Source of the DNA: JANQPC01 sp039208375 | GTDB taxonomy: Bacteria > Pseudomonadota > Alphaproteobacteria > Rhodobacterales > Rhodobacteraceae | Length of the DNA stretch: 64,000 nt | Direction: 5' to 3' | NCBI GenBank assembly: GCA_039208375.1 | Contig: JBCCRC010000004.1 | Coordinates: 1 to 64,000, forward strand | In this document: piece by piece, positions 39,738 to 49,226 of the stretch | Layout of the letters: every line of letters starts with the position of its first letter | Position numbering within the stretch: the stretch's first letter is position 1 | Notes under the pieces: generated by a model | What the model was told of the DNA's origin: nothing | Database searches by the model: none | The model's input: only the letters and a program-made list of their open reading frames with translations | Made by a program: the position numbers and the translations under genes

Positions 39738-41666
39738 ATGACCGACTTTCTGCTGCTCGCGTTCATTTTTCTGATCGCGGGCGTGATTTCCGTGCCCATT
39801 GCATCGCGGCTCGGGCTGGGCTCGGTTCTGGGTTACCTGATCGCTGGCATCGTGATCAGCCCGCTTTTGGCCCTGCTCAATGTGGATGTTGTCGCGATCC
39901 AGCACTTCGCCGAATTCGGCGTGGTGATGATGCTGTTTCTTGTGGGCTTGGAGTTGGAGCCAAAGGCGCTGTGGCAGATGCGTGCGCGGCTTCTGGGCCT
40001 GGGCGGCGGGCAGGTGGCGCTGACGGCGGCGGCGGTTATGGGGCTTGCGATGCTCTTCGGGCTCAGCTGGAGCGTGGCGCTGGCCGTCGGGCTGGTTCTC
40101 GCGTTGTCGTCCACCGCCATCGTTCTGCAGACGTTGAACGAAAAAGGGCTTCTACGCAGCGATGGGGGCCAAGGCAGCTTTTCGGTTTTGCTGGCGCAGG
40201 ACATCGCAGTGATCCCGATGCTGACCTTAATCCCCCTTCTGGCGATGCCGGAATTGGCCGAACTCGCAGGTCAGGCGACCCATGGCGTGGACGCCGCCCA
40301 TGGCGAGAGCCACGGGGACGGTCATGGAGACACCCATGGCGCCACCATGAGCCTCGTCGACGGGCTGAACGGCTGGCAGACGGCTCTTGTCACCCTCGCC
40401 GCCATAGCCGCAGTCGTGCTGGGCGGCAGCTACCTCACGCGCCCGATCTTCCGTTTCATTGCCGTGGCGCAGCTGCGCGAGCTCTTCACCGCCACTGCGC
40501 TGATGATGGTGGTCGGTATCGCGCTTCTGATGTCGCTCGTCGGCCTGTCACCCGCGCTTGGCACCTTCCTTGCGGGGGTGGTGCTGGCCAACAGCGAATA
40601 CCGTCACGAATTGGAAAGCGACATTGATCCTTTCCGGGGCCTTCTTTTGGGGCTGTTCTTCATGACGGTCGGGGCGGGCATCAACTTCGTGCTGCTTTTC
40701 GACAATCTGGCGCTCATGCTCGGCCTCACGCTTGGGCTTCTCGCGCTCAAGGCCTCGATCCTCTATGCGCTCGGCGCGCTTTTCGGCATCGGCGGAAGCG
40801 ATCGCTGGCTTTTCGCGCTCGGCCTCGCGCAGGCGGGCGAGTTCGGCTTCGTTCTGCTGAGCTTCACGGTGGCCAACGCTGTGATCCCCGCAGCCTTGTC
40901 TGACCAGCTTCTCTTGGTGATTGCGCTGTCAATGCTATTCACCCCCGCGCTCTTCATCCTGTATGATCGTCTGATCGCCCCCCGCTACGCCAGCGAAAAC
41001 GAACGCGAGGCCGATGCGATAGAGGAGCCCTCAAAGATCATAATTGCCGGCCGTGGCCGCGTGGGGGGGCTTATTGACAGGATGCTGTCGGCAGCGGGAT
41101 ACCGCACGACGGTGATCGACTACAGCTCCCAACAACTCGAAAACCTGCGCAAATTTGGCTTACACGTCTATTTCGGCGATGCCACGCGACCCGACCTCCT
41201 AAGTGCTGCGGGGATCGCGGAGGCAAAGCTCCTCGTCGTGGCCATAGATGATAAGGAAAAGATCACCGAACTTGTGCGCTACGCGGTGCAAACCTACCCC
41301 GATCTGCATGTGATGGCCCGCGCGATTGACAGGGATCACGTCTACCATCTCTACGCCGTGGGCTGCCGCGACATCATTCGAGAAACCTATGACAGCTCGA
41401 TCCGCATGGGTCGCTCGGCCTATGAGGCGCTGGGCATTTCGAAAGCGAAGGCCCAGTCCATGGCCGATGCGTTCGACCGGAAAGACCGCGAGGCGATGAT
41501 TGAGGTGGCCGATGTCTACCGCTTGGATATTCCGCCCACGGAGAACGAGGAGTACGTTGCCCGGGTGCGCGAGGTTTTAGGCGCCTGGCAGGACGAACTC
41601 GGCGAAGAGATGCGCGAGATCCGGGATGCAGAGGACGAGGCGCAGGATCGCACGGCAGCAACGTGA
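39738..41666 (+). CDS. Kef-type monovalent cation:proton antiporter (CPA2) with RCK/TrkA-N domain
   Basis: This 642-residue protein has a CPA2 exchanger domain of about 12 TM segments (about 1-415; FGVVMMLFLVGLELEPKALW, STAIVLQTLNEKG, LSPALGTFLAGVVLANSEYRHELE) and a cytosolic nucleotide-binding RCK domain (IIIAGRGRVGGLIDRML, YFGDATRPDLL, about 430-560). It likely exchanges K+ or Na+ for H+ under regulation by NAD(H) or glutathione adducts. Between two TM segments is an unusual loop with five His in 20 residues (40281-40340), discussed under findings. Confidence 0.9.
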   Translation: MTDFLLLAFIFLIAGVISVPIASRLGLGSVLGYLIAGIVISPLLALLNVDVVAIQHFAEFGVVMMLFLVGLELEPKALWQMRARLLGLGGGQVALTAAAVMGLAMLFGLSWSVALAVGLVLALSSTAIVLQTLNEKGLLRSDGGQGSFSVLLAQDIAVIPMLTLIPLLAMPELAELAGQATHGVDAAHGESHGDGHGDTHGATMSLVDGLNGWQTALVTLAAIAAVVLGGSYLTRPIFRFIAVAQLRELFTATALMMVVGIALLMSLVGLSPALGTFLAGVVLANSEYRHELESDIDPFRGLLLGLFFMTVGAGINFVLLFDNLALMLGLTLGLLALKASILYALGALFGIGGSDRWLFALGLAQAGEFGFVLLSFTVANAVIPAALSDQLLLVIALSMLFTPALFILYDRLIAPRYASENEREADAIEEPSKIIIAGRGRVGGLIDRMLSAAGYRTTVIDYSSQQLENLRKFGLHVYFGDATRPDLLSAAGIAEAKLLVVAIDDKEKITELVRYAVQTYPDLHVMARAIDRDHVYHLYAVGCRDIIRETYDSSIRMGRSAYEALGISKAKAQSMADAFDRKDREAMIEVADVYRLDIPPTENEEYVARVREVLGAWQDELGEEMREIRDAEDEAQDRTAAT

Positions 41667-41670
41667 GCCA

Positions 41671-43497
41671 CTACCCCTCCATCGCCTCCAGTTCATCGAT
41701 GAAGACCGAGATCATGCCGAGGCCCTTGTCCCAAAAGGTAGGGTCGCTCGCGTCAAGGCCGAAGGGCGCGAGAAGCTCCTTGTGGTGCTTGGCGCCGCCG
41801 GCCTTTAGCATATCAAAGTATTTCTCTTGGAACCCCGGATCGCCTTCTTCGTAGACGGCGTAGAGCGCGTTCACGAGCCCATCTCCAAAGGCATAGGCGT
41901 AGACGTAGAAGGGCGAATGCACGAAGTGGGGTATGTAGGCCCAGAACGTCTCGTATCCCTCCATGAAGGTGAAGGCCGGGCCGAGGCTTTCGCCCTGCAC
42001 GCTCATCCAGAGCGCTCCGATGTCTTCGGGCGTCAGCTCGCCCTGACGCCGGGCGTCATGCAGCTTGCACTCGAAATCGTAGAAGGCGATCTGGCGGACG
42101 ACGGTATTGATCATGTCCTCCACTTTGCCGGCTAGGAGCACCTTCTTCTGATCCGCACTCTCTGCCTCGCCAAGGAGTTTGCGGAAGGTGAGCATCTCGC
42201 CGAACACGCTTGCGGTTTCCGCCAGCGTCAGCGGGGTTGACGAGAGAAGCTCGCCTTGCCCAGCGGCGAGCACCTGGTGCACGCCATGCCCCAGCTCGTG
42301 GGCGAGCGTCATCACATCGCGCGGTTTGCCGAGATAATTCAGCATCACGTAAGGATGCACATCGGTCACCGTGGGATGCGCGAAGGCGCCAGGCGCCTTG
42401 CCCGGCTTCACACCCGCATCGATCCAGCCTTTGCTGAAGAAGGGCTCTGCAAGATCGGCCATGCGGGGAGAGAACCCGCCATAGGCCTCAAGCACCATGG
42501 ATTTCGCGCGCTCCCATCCCACCGTTGCCGGGTCTTCCATCGGCAGGGGGGCGTTCCTGTCCCACACCTCAAGCGTCTCAAGCCCCAGCCACTTTCGCTT
42601 CAGGTCGTAGTAGCGGTGCGATAGGCGGGGATAAGCGGCCACGACCGCATCGCGCAAAGCCTCAACGACCTCGGCTTCCACGTGGTTTGAAAGGTGTCGG
42701 CCGGTTTGGGGCGTGGGCAGGCCGCGCCAGCGATCCTCGATCTCCTTCTCCTTGGCGAGCGTATTGTGCACCCGCGCGAAGAGCTTGACGTTGGCACTGA
42801 AGACTTCGGCCAGCGCCCGGGCGCCCGCCTCCCGCTTCGGGCGTTCGGGATCGGTGAGCAGGTTCAGCGTCGCCTCGATGCCCATCGGCTCGCCATCCAC
42901 CTCAAAGCCCAGCCCCGCAATCGTTTCGTCAAACAGCTTGTTCCAGGCGGAGGCGCCAACCACGGATTGGTCGTGCAGAAAGCGTTCCATCTCGTCGGAC
43001 AGCTGGTACGGCTTCAATGCGCGCATACGGTCAAAATACGGCTTGTAGCGCGCCAGATCGGGATCGGTGGCAAAGAGCGCCTCATAGGCGGCATCCTCAA
43101 TCGCGTTGAACTCGAGCGAGAAGAACACGAGTTGCGTCGTGAAGCCCGTGATCTTGTCCTGACAATCGGACATGAACTTGGCGCGCTCGGCATCGGTGGT
43201 GTTCTGGTAATAGCGCAGGCCTGCGTAGGACATGATGCGCCCGGCCACCGCCGAGATGCGCTCATTGCGCTTCACGCAGTCCAGCATTTCACCCGCCCCG
43301 AGCGAGGCGAGCTTTCCCTGATACTCCCGCGCGAAATCAGCCGCCGCCGCCTCCAGCCAATCGAGATCGCTCTTCAGCTCCGGCGCATCGGGCGCGGGAT
43401 AGAGATCGCTCAAATCCCAGTTCGGCAATTCCCCGAACTCGGTCGTCTGCGTGGCATTGGCATCGAAAAGCGGTTGCGGGAAGGCGGGGTGGGGCAT
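41671..43497 (-). CDS. pepF: M3 family oligoendopeptidase F
   Basis: This 608-residue zinc metallopeptidase cuts short peptides in the cytosol. The zinc site is LAHELGHGVHQVLA (HExxH), followed downstream by the third ligand region LAETASVFGEML. The N-terminal helical domain begins WDLSDLYPAPDAPELK. AAAGGA lies before the ATG at 43497; the longer frame adds 20 residues without support. It is convergent with the Kef gene, 4 nt apart. Confidence 0.92.
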   Translation of the reverse strand: MPHPAFPQPLFDANATQTTEFGELPNWDLSDLYPAPDAPELKSDLDWLEAAAADFAREYQGKLASLGAGEMLDCVKRNERISAVAGRIMSYAGLRYYQNTTDAERAKFMSDCQDKITGFTTQLVFFSLEFNAIEDAAYEALFATDPDLARYKPYFDRMRALKPYQLSDEMERFLHDQSVVGASAWNKLFDETIAGLGFEVDGEPMGIEATLNLLTDPERPKREAGARALAEVFSANVKLFARVHNTLAKEKEIEDRWRGLPTPQTGRHLSNHVEAEVVEALRDAVVAAYPRLSHRYYDLKRKWLGLETLEVWDRNAPLPMEDPATVGWERAKSMVLEAYGGFSPRMADLAEPFFSKGWIDAGVKPGKAPGAFAHPTVTDVHPYVMLNYLGKPRDVMTLAHELGHGVHQVLAAGQGELLSSTPLTLAETASVFGEMLTFRKLLGEAESADQKKVLLAGKVEDMINTVVRQIAFYDFECKLHDARRQGELTPEDIGALWMSVQGESLGPAFTFMEGYETFWAYIPHFVHSPFYVYAYAFGDGLVNALYAVYEEGDPGFQEKYFDMLKAGGAKHHKELLAPFGLDASDPTFWDKGLGMISVFIDELEAMEG

Positions 43498-43651
43498 GTG
43501 CGATCCTTTCGGGCGAGGCTTGTCGCAGACATAGGGCGCGCACGCTGCCCCCTTCAAGCCCGGTTTGCGCCGCCGGATGCCTCTGGCGGGTGTATTTGGG
43601 CCGAGATGAAGGGCCCGGCCTCCATTCTGGCAAAATTCTCATGGCCGGCCT

Positions 43652-45244
43652 TCAGCCATAGGCGGCCAGCATCGCCTTGAGGTCCCCTAACGTGTTGGCT
43701 TCAGCGAGCGGCTTGTCTTTACGCCAACGGCTCATGCGCGGAAAGCGCAGGGCGACGCCGGATTTGTGGCGCGGGCTTTCCTGGATGCCCTCGAAGGCGA
43801 TTTCGAACACGTGATGGGGCGTCACTTGCCGCACAGGGCCGAAGCGCTGGAGCGTGTTTTTGCGCACCCAGGCGGTGATTTCTCGAAACTCGGCATCGGT
43901 AAGCCCGGAGTAAGCCTTGGTGAAGGGCACGAGATCGGTGCCGTTCCAGACCGCGAAGGTGAAATCGGTGAAGAGGTTCGCGCGCCGCCCGTGGCCCGAC
44001 TGGGCGTAGATCATCACCGCATCGATCACGAGGGGATCGACCTTCCACTTCCACCAGTCGCCCTTCTTGCGCCCGTCGCGATAGGGCGCGTCGCAGCGCT
44101 TAAGCATCACGCCCTCGGCGCCCCTATCGCGGGACGTGGCGCGGGTGGCGGCGAGGTCGTCCCAGGTCGGGAAGGTGATAAGAGGGGAAAGTCGCACCGG
44201 GCAATCGGCGGGCGCGGCGGAAATGATGTCCTCGAGCCTGGAGCGGCGTGCGGCGTAGGGCTCGGCGCGGATATCGGATCCGCCATCTTCGAGCAGATCA
44301 TAGGCCTGGAGGATTACGGGCGCCTCCGTGAGCAGCTTCTTTGGCACGGTCTTCCGCCCAATACGTTTTTGGAGCGCATTGAACGGCATTGGCGCATCTT
44401 TGGCCCAGGCCAGCACCTCGCCATCGATCACGGTACCGTCGGGGAGGAAATCTTGGGCGGCGGCGAGTTCTGGGAACCGATCTGTCATCAGCTCTTCGCC
44501 GCGCGACCATAGGTAGTGGTTTCCGCCGCGTAGGATAAGTTGCCCGCGGATCCCATCCCACTTGAACTCTGCGGCCCAGTCAGCCGGCTTGCCGAGCGTT
44601 TCGGGCGGATCGTCCAGCTGGTAGGCGAGGTAGAACGGATACGGTTTAGAAAGGTCCGCTGTTGGATCGGGCGCAATGATAAGAGATTGGTAAGTTACGG
44701 TGTCGGGCGACCAATCACCCATGAGGCGGTGCGCCAAATCGGATTCTGCAATCCCCGTCGCGCGGGACAGCGCGCGGGTCATAAGCTTCTGGCTGAGCCC
44801 CATTCGGAACCCCCCGGTGATCAACTTGTTGAACACAAAGCGCTCGGTTGTCTCAAGCGCATCCCAGGCTTTCAGAATGGCCGCCTTGCGGTCGGGTTCC
44901 TCTAGGCCAGAGAGTGCGCGAACGCTATTGATCCAATGCGTGAGGCTTTTATCGGAACTCTCTGTTGCTGCGGGCAAAACAAGCGCAATCGTCTCAGCAA
45001 GATCGCCGACGATCGGATAGGCCTCCTCGAAGAGCCAAAGCGGGATGCCTGCCCGCTCTGCTGCCCATTCGCGCAGCCGCGTTGTGGTAACAGTGCGTTT
45101 TGGGCGGCGGCCGGAGAGAAGCGCGATCGTCCAAAGCGCATCGTCTTCCGACGCTTCTTCGAAATAGGCGGCCAGCGCGGCGACCTTGGCGTTGGTCTTC
45201 GTCGTCTGATCGAGAGCGGTGAAGAGGGTGGCGAAGCGGCGCAT
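43652..45244 (-). CDS. ATP-dependent DNA ligase (LigB/LigC-like, repair-associated)
   Basis: This 530-residue protein has an N-terminal DNA-binding domain (about 1-200), a nucleotidyltransferase core with the lysine motif AAEFKWDGIRGQL (KxDG), the SRGEELMTDRFPEL and DGEVLAW motifs, and GVMLKRCDAPYRDGRKKGDWWKWKVDP, then an OB domain. It is an extra ligase besides NAD-dependent LigA. It starts 23 nt after the exonuclease stop. In many bacteria this pair travels with a helicase and a phosphoesterase, neither seen here. Confidence 0.92.
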   Translation of the reverse strand: MRRFATLFTALDQTTKTNAKVAALAAYFEEASEDDALWTIALLSGRRPKRTVTTTRLREWAAERAGIPLWLFEEAYPIVGDLAETIALVLPAATESSDKSLTHWINSVRALSGLEEPDRKAAILKAWDALETTERFVFNKLITGGFRMGLSQKLMTRALSRATGIAESDLAHRLMGDWSPDTVTYQSLIIAPDPTADLSKPYPFYLAYQLDDPPETLGKPADWAAEFKWDGIRGQLILRGGNHYLWSRGEELMTDRFPELAAAQDFLPDGTVIDGEVLAWAKDAPMPFNALQKRIGRKTVPKKLLTEAPVILQAYDLLEDGGSDIRAEPYAARRSRLEDIISAAPADCPVRLSPLITFPTWDDLAATRATSRDRGAEGVMLKRCDAPYRDGRKKGDWWKWKVDPLVIDAVMIYAQSGHGRRANLFTDFTFAVWNGTDLVPFTKAYSGLTDAEFREITAWVRKNTLQRFGPVRQVTPHHVFEIAFEGIQESPRHKSGVALRFPRMSRWRKDKPLAEANTLGDLKAMLAAYG

Positions 45245-45267
45245 GGGTCAGATCGTAGGCGGGTTGG

Positions 45268-46284
45268 TCATGCGGCAGGCTCTGCTTCGGTATCGAGGCT
45301 TTCGCCCTCGAACTCGGTTTCCAGAACGCGTGCGTCATAGCCTTGTTCGGCCAGCCAACGCGCGAAGATGCTGGTATAGCCGTGGGTAACGAAGATGCGC
45401 TCTGCGCCCGTTTCGGCAATAGCAGCATTGAGCCCGGCCCAATCAGCATGATCCGACATCACGAAGCCCCGGTCGGCGGCGCGGCGGCGGCGTACGCCGC
45501 GCAATGCCATCCAGCCGCTGGCAAAGGCGGTTGAGACCGGGCCGAAGCGGCGCATCCAGGCCGAGCCCAGCGCGGAAGGTGGCGCGATAACGAGCGCGCC
45601 CGGGTGGGCCTTGGCGTTGGTTTCTGGCGTAACCTGGATCGTATCTGGCAAGGGCAGGCCCTGGGCGCGCATCACGGCATTCGTGCCTTCCACTGCACCA
45701 TGGGTGAGGATCGGGCCGATCCCGGGATCAACCGCGGCCAGGAGGCGCTGGGCCTTGCCGAGGGAGTAGGCGCCGAGAACGGAGGTTTTGCCATCGGCCG
45801 AATTGGCCGCCCACCAGGCATTGATCGCACCCGCGATCTCTTCCTGCGGGGCCCAGGTGAAGACGGGCAGGCCGAACGTACATTCGGAGATGAAGGCATG
45901 GGCGCGCACCGGTTCGAACGGTTCCGAGAGCCCGTCGGGATCGGTTTTGTAGTCGCCGGAGACGACCCAGATCTCACCGCCCACCTCGACCCGGATCTGA
46001 GCCGAGCCCGGGACGTGGCCGGCCGGGTGGAAGCTGACGGTGGCCGCGCCGATCCTTTTGGCCTCGCCAAAGCGGATGCCCTCGGCTGTGATGTTGCCAA
46101 GGCGATGGCGCATGACCGGAAGCGCGGCATGGGTGGCGAGGTAGCGGGCGTGGCCGGGGCGGGCGTGGTCGGCATGGCCATGGGTGATGAGTGCGCGGTC
46201 AACCGGGCGCCAGGGATCGATGAAGAAATCGCCCGCAGGGCAGTAGAGCCCCTGCTCGGTGGTTATCAGAACATCATCGGCCAT
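45268..46284 (-). CDS. Ligase-associated DNA exonuclease (metallo-beta-lactamase fold)
   Basis: This 338-residue MBL/beta-CASP-type nuclease has THGHADHARPGHARYLATHAAL (HxHxDH), the strand FHPAGHVPGSAQI (His ligand), VVSGDYKTDPDG (Asp ligand) and the late FVMSDHADWAGLNAAI and VTHGYTSIFARWL. Partners of this type resect or clean DNA ends for the ATP-dependent ligase. Promoter sequence upstream is not distinctive. The two genes are clearly an operon. Confidence 0.92.
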   Translation of the reverse strand: MADDVLITTEQGLYCPAGDFFIDPWRPVDRALITHGHADHARPGHARYLATHAALPVMRHRLGNITAEGIRFGEAKRIGAATVSFHPAGHVPGSAQIRVEVGGEIWVVSGDYKTDPDGLSEPFEPVRAHAFISECTFGLPVFTWAPQEEIAGAINAWWAANSADGKTSVLGAYSLGKAQRLLAAVDPGIGPILTHGAVEGTNAVMRAQGLPLPDTIQVTPETNAKAHPGALVIAPPSALGSAWMRRFGPVSTAFASGWMALRGVRRRRAADRGFVMSDHADWAGLNAAIAETGAERIFVTHGYTSIFARWLAEQGYDARVLETEFEGESLDTEAEPAA

Positions 46285-46394
46285 GGGCGGGATTTATCGC
46301 GAAATCGCGCGGCTGCAACGGCGCACTCTTCGAGGGCAGGGCGGGGTGCTGGCGGCCCCTCGCGCTCCCCGGAAGTATGTGACCCACGGTGAAG

Positions 46395-46414
46395 GGGCCG
46401 GGCGCCGGCGGCCC
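46395..46414 (-). terminator. Possible hairpin after livF
   Basis: GGGCCG (46395-46400) and CGGCCC (46409-46414) pair around an 8-nt self-complementary loop just beyond the livF stop. There is no T-run, so the call is weak. Confidence 0.35.
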
Positions 46415-46423
46415 GTTCGAGCC

Positions 46424-47179
46424 CTAGATCGCGAGGTATTCTGCGCGCAGGGCTTCGTTGTCGAGCACCTCCTCGGCCGTGCCGTCGAAGACGATCTGAC
46501 CGGTGTCGAGGATCACCGCGCGATCGGCCAGCTGCAGAGCACGCACCGCGTTTTGTTCCACGATCACACAGGTGATGCCTTGTTCCTTGATGTGGGTGAG
46601 AGTCTTTTCGATTTCGTCCACGATCACCGGGGCGAGGCCCTCATAGGGTTCATCGAGCAGGAGTACCTTGATATCGCGTGCCAGCGCTCGGGCGATCGAC
46701 AGCATCTGCTGTTCGCCGCCCGAAAGCGTGGTGCCTTCCTGGTTGCGGCGTTCGCCGAGGCGCGGGAAAAGATCGTAAAGCCTGTCGACCGACCAGCCGA
46801 TGGGCGGAGCGATCTGGGCGAGCTTGATGTTTTCCTCAACCGTGAGCCCTTGGATGATGCGGCGATCCTCGGGCACCAGACCTAGGCCCACCCGCGAGGC
46901 CTCATGGCTGCCCATCGTGTGGAGCGGCTGGTGATCGAGCCAGATCTCCCCATGGGTCACCTCCGGATCGCCAATCCGTGCGATCGAGCGGAGGGTGGAG
47001 GTTTTGCCTGCACCGTTGCGGCCCAGAAGCGCGAGGATTTCGCCTTCGTGCACGGTGAAGCTCACGCCCTGCACGATGTAGCTTTCGCCATAGTAGGCGT
47101 GCATGTCGTAGACGGAGAAATAAGCGGGCGCCGTCGACGCCATGTTGGCGTGTTTCGAAAAATCGGGGCGTTCGTTCAT
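46424..47179 (-). CDS. livF: Branched-chain-type ABC transporter ATP-binding protein LivF
   Basis: This 251-residue ATPase has Walker A (LLGRNGAGKTS), the signature TLSGGEQQML, Walker B (KVLLLDEPYEGLAP) and the LivF-type ITCVIVEQNAVRALQLADRAVIL. GAGGAG lies 9 nt before the ATG at 47179, which supports this start over the longer one. It is last of five importer genes in one minus-strand operon. Confidence 0.93.
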   Translation of the reverse strand: MNERPDFSKHANMASTAPAYFSVYDMHAYYGESYIVQGVSFTVHEGEILALLGRNGAGKTSTLRSIARIGDPEVTHGEIWLDHQPLHTMGSHEASRVGLGLVPEDRRIIQGLTVEENIKLAQIAPPIGWSVDRLYDLFPRLGERRNQEGTTLSGGEQQMLSIARALARDIKVLLLDEPYEGLAPVIVDEIEKTLTHIKEQGITCVIVEQNAVRALQLADRAVILDTGQIVFDGTAEEVLDNEALRAEYLAI

Positions 47180-47192
47180 GGAGCGGGGCTCC

Positions 47193-47948
47193 TCAATGAG
47201 CTTGTCCAAGATAGGCCTCCTGCACCTTCGGGTGCCCCTTGATGTTGTCGGGCGTGTCTTCTACTAGGGGTGAGCCCTGGGCGAGCACCGTGATCCGCTC
47301 GGCAAGCGAGAACACCACATGCATATCGTGTTCGATGATGCACATGGTGATATCGCGGGTCTCGTTGATCTCTTTGAGAAGGTCGATGGTGTTGTTCGTA
47401 TCGGCCCGCGCCATGCCCGCGGTGGGCTCATCGAGCAGCAGAAGCTTGGGCTGCTGCACCAGGCACATCGCCATCTCCAACCGCCGCTTATCACCGCGCG
47501 AGAGCGAGGCGGCGTGCATATCGCGCTTGTCCTGCATATTCACGTCTTCGAGGATCTGTTCGGCCTCGGCGACGATCGTGGCTTCATTGGCCACCGTTTC
47601 GAATGCATGCATTCGGTAGGCCCCGTCGCGGCGCGCGAAACAAGGGATCATCACGTTCTCCATCACCGTCAGGTCGCCGAAGATCTCAGGCGTCTGGAAC
47701 ACGCGGGAGATGCCCATCTGGTTGATCTCGTGGGGCGAACGGCCGAGCACCGAGTTCCCATCGAACATCACCGATCCGGTATCGGGGATCAGCTTGCCGA
47801 CGAGGCAGTTCAGTAGTGTGCTTTTTCCCGCCCCGTTCGGCCCGATAATGGCGTGCACCGTCTTTTCCTGCACGCTGAGGTTCACATCCCCCAGCGCCTG
47901 CAGCCCGCCGAAGCGCTTGTTGACGCCTTTGACTTCGAGAATTCCCAT
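47193..47948 (-). CDS. livG: Branched-chain-type ABC transporter ATP-binding protein LivG
   Basis: This 251-residue ATPase has Walker A (IIGPNGAGKST), the LivG-type signature SLSRGDKRRLEMAM, Walker B (KLLLLDEPTAGMARADT) and the longer insert with ISRVFQTPEIFGDLTVMENVM. It pairs with LivF on the cytosolic face. It lies 13 nt before livF and 12 nt after livM. Confidence 0.93.
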   Translation of the reverse strand: MGILEVKGVNKRFGGLQALGDVNLSVQEKTVHAIIGPNGAGKSTLLNCLVGKLIPDTGSVMFDGNSVLGRSPHEINQMGISRVFQTPEIFGDLTVMENVMIPCFARRDGAYRMHAFETVANEATIVAEAEQILEDVNMQDKRDMHAASLSRGDKRRLEMAMCLVQQPKLLLLDEPTAGMARADTNNTIDLLKEINETRDITMCIIEHDMHVVFSLAERITVLAQGSPLVEDTPDNIKGHPKVQEAYLGQAH

Positions 47949-47960
47949 ATCGCGCCCTCC

Positions 47961-49223
47961 TTATTCGGCCACGTGCGGGGCAGGTTTCGGATGATGCTCG
48001 GGGTCGCCGCCCGAGGGCTTGTTCTTCCGGCGGCGAAAGAGGCGCGCGATGCGTTGACCGCCCTCCACCAGGCCGCCGGGCAGGAAGATCACCACCAGCA
48101 TGAACATGATGCCAAGCGTGAGGTGCCAGCCCTTGCCGATGAAGGGGTAGACCATTGTCACCATCGCATCTTCTAGCCCATCGGGCATGAAGGCGAACCA
48201 TTCATGCAAGATGGTGGAATTGATCTTGGAGATGATGTTTTCCATATATTTGATCACACCGGCGCCCAGGACGGGGCCGATCAACGTGCCCGCGCCGCCG
48301 AGGATCGTCATCAGCACCACTTCGCCAGACGCAGTCCAGAACATCCGTTCAGGGCCGGCCAGGGGATCCATCGCCACCATCAGCCCGCCGGCAAGCCCGG
48401 CGTACATTCCCGAGATCACGAAGGCCGCGAGCGTGTAAGGCTTGGGGTTGAGCCCTGTGTAGCTCATCCGTTGCTGATTTGATTTCACGGCGCGCAACAT
48501 CATCCCGAAGGGTGATCGGAAGATGCGGATCGAGAGGTAGAAGGCGATCAGCATGATCACGGCGCAGAAGTAATAGCCGACTGAGAATGTGAAGAGCCAA
48601 TCACCCACTGCCCATTCGGCGCTGCTGCGCATTTCGAGCCCGAAGAGGCTCGGAACGGGTGTATTCCCTGTCTCGGTGGTTTGGGTGCCTAGGATGCGCG
48701 GATCTTGCAGGGTGAGCTGTAGCCCGGTTTCGCCGCCCGTAAGGCCCTTTTGCAAGAGCCCCTGCTGGCCCGGCCCGTCCATATCCGTGGCCAAAACAGA
48801 GTAGGCCAGCGCGTAGGACATCATTGCGAAGGCCAGCGTGAGGATCGAGAAGTAGATGCCCGAGCGCCGCAGGCTGATATAGCCGATTACGATAGCGAAA
48901 AGCCCTGACATAACGACTGAGATCGCCAACGCGGGCAGCACATTCATGCCAAGCAGTTTGAACACCCACATTGCGGCGTAAGAGCCGACGCCGAGAAACG
49001 CGGCGTGGCCGAAGCTCAGATACCCGGTGAGCCCGAAGAGGATGTTGAAGCCGATCGCAAAGATTCCGAAGATCACGAAGCGCTGCATGAGGTCCGGGTA
49101 GCCCGCGTTGAACTGCGCCAGATCCGAGCCTTCGGGGAATGGGTTCAGGATGAAGGGCGCCAACATGGTCAGCGCCACCACGATGAGCAGCAGCGAGAAG
49201 TCTTTTTTGTTCAATCCCAGCAT
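47961..49223 (-). CDS. livM: Branched-chain-type ABC transporter permease LivM
   Basis: This 420-residue permease has about ten TM segments. GFNILFGLTGYLSFGHAAFLGVGSYAAM is the LivM hallmark, followed by IGYISLRRSGIYFSILTLAFAMM, and FVISGMYAGLAGGLMVAMDPLAGP near the end. A hydrophilic insert of about 60 residues in the middle (MDGPGQQGLLQKGLTGGETG and beyond) is longer than in E. coli LivM. It lies 3 nt after livH. Confidence 0.92.
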   Translation of the reverse strand: MLGLNKKDFSLLLIVVALTMLAPFILNPFPEGSDLAQFNAGYPDLMQRFVIFGIFAIGFNILFGLTGYLSFGHAAFLGVGSYAAMWVFKLLGMNVLPALAISVVMSGLFAIVIGYISLRRSGIYFSILTLAFAMMSYALAYSVLATDMDGPGQQGLLQKGLTGGETGLQLTLQDPRILGTQTTETGNTPVPSLFGLEMRSSAEWAVGDWLFTFSVGYYFCAVIMLIAFYLSIRIFRSPFGMMLRAVKSNQQRMSYTGLNPKPYTLAAFVISGMYAGLAGGLMVAMDPLAGPERMFWTASGEVVLMTILGGAGTLIGPVLGAGVIKYMENIISKINSTILHEWFAFMPDGLEDAMVTMVYPFIGKGWHLTLGIMFMLVVIFLPGGLVEGGQRIARLFRRRKNKPSGGDPEHHPKPAPHVAE

Positions 49224-49226
49224 GTC

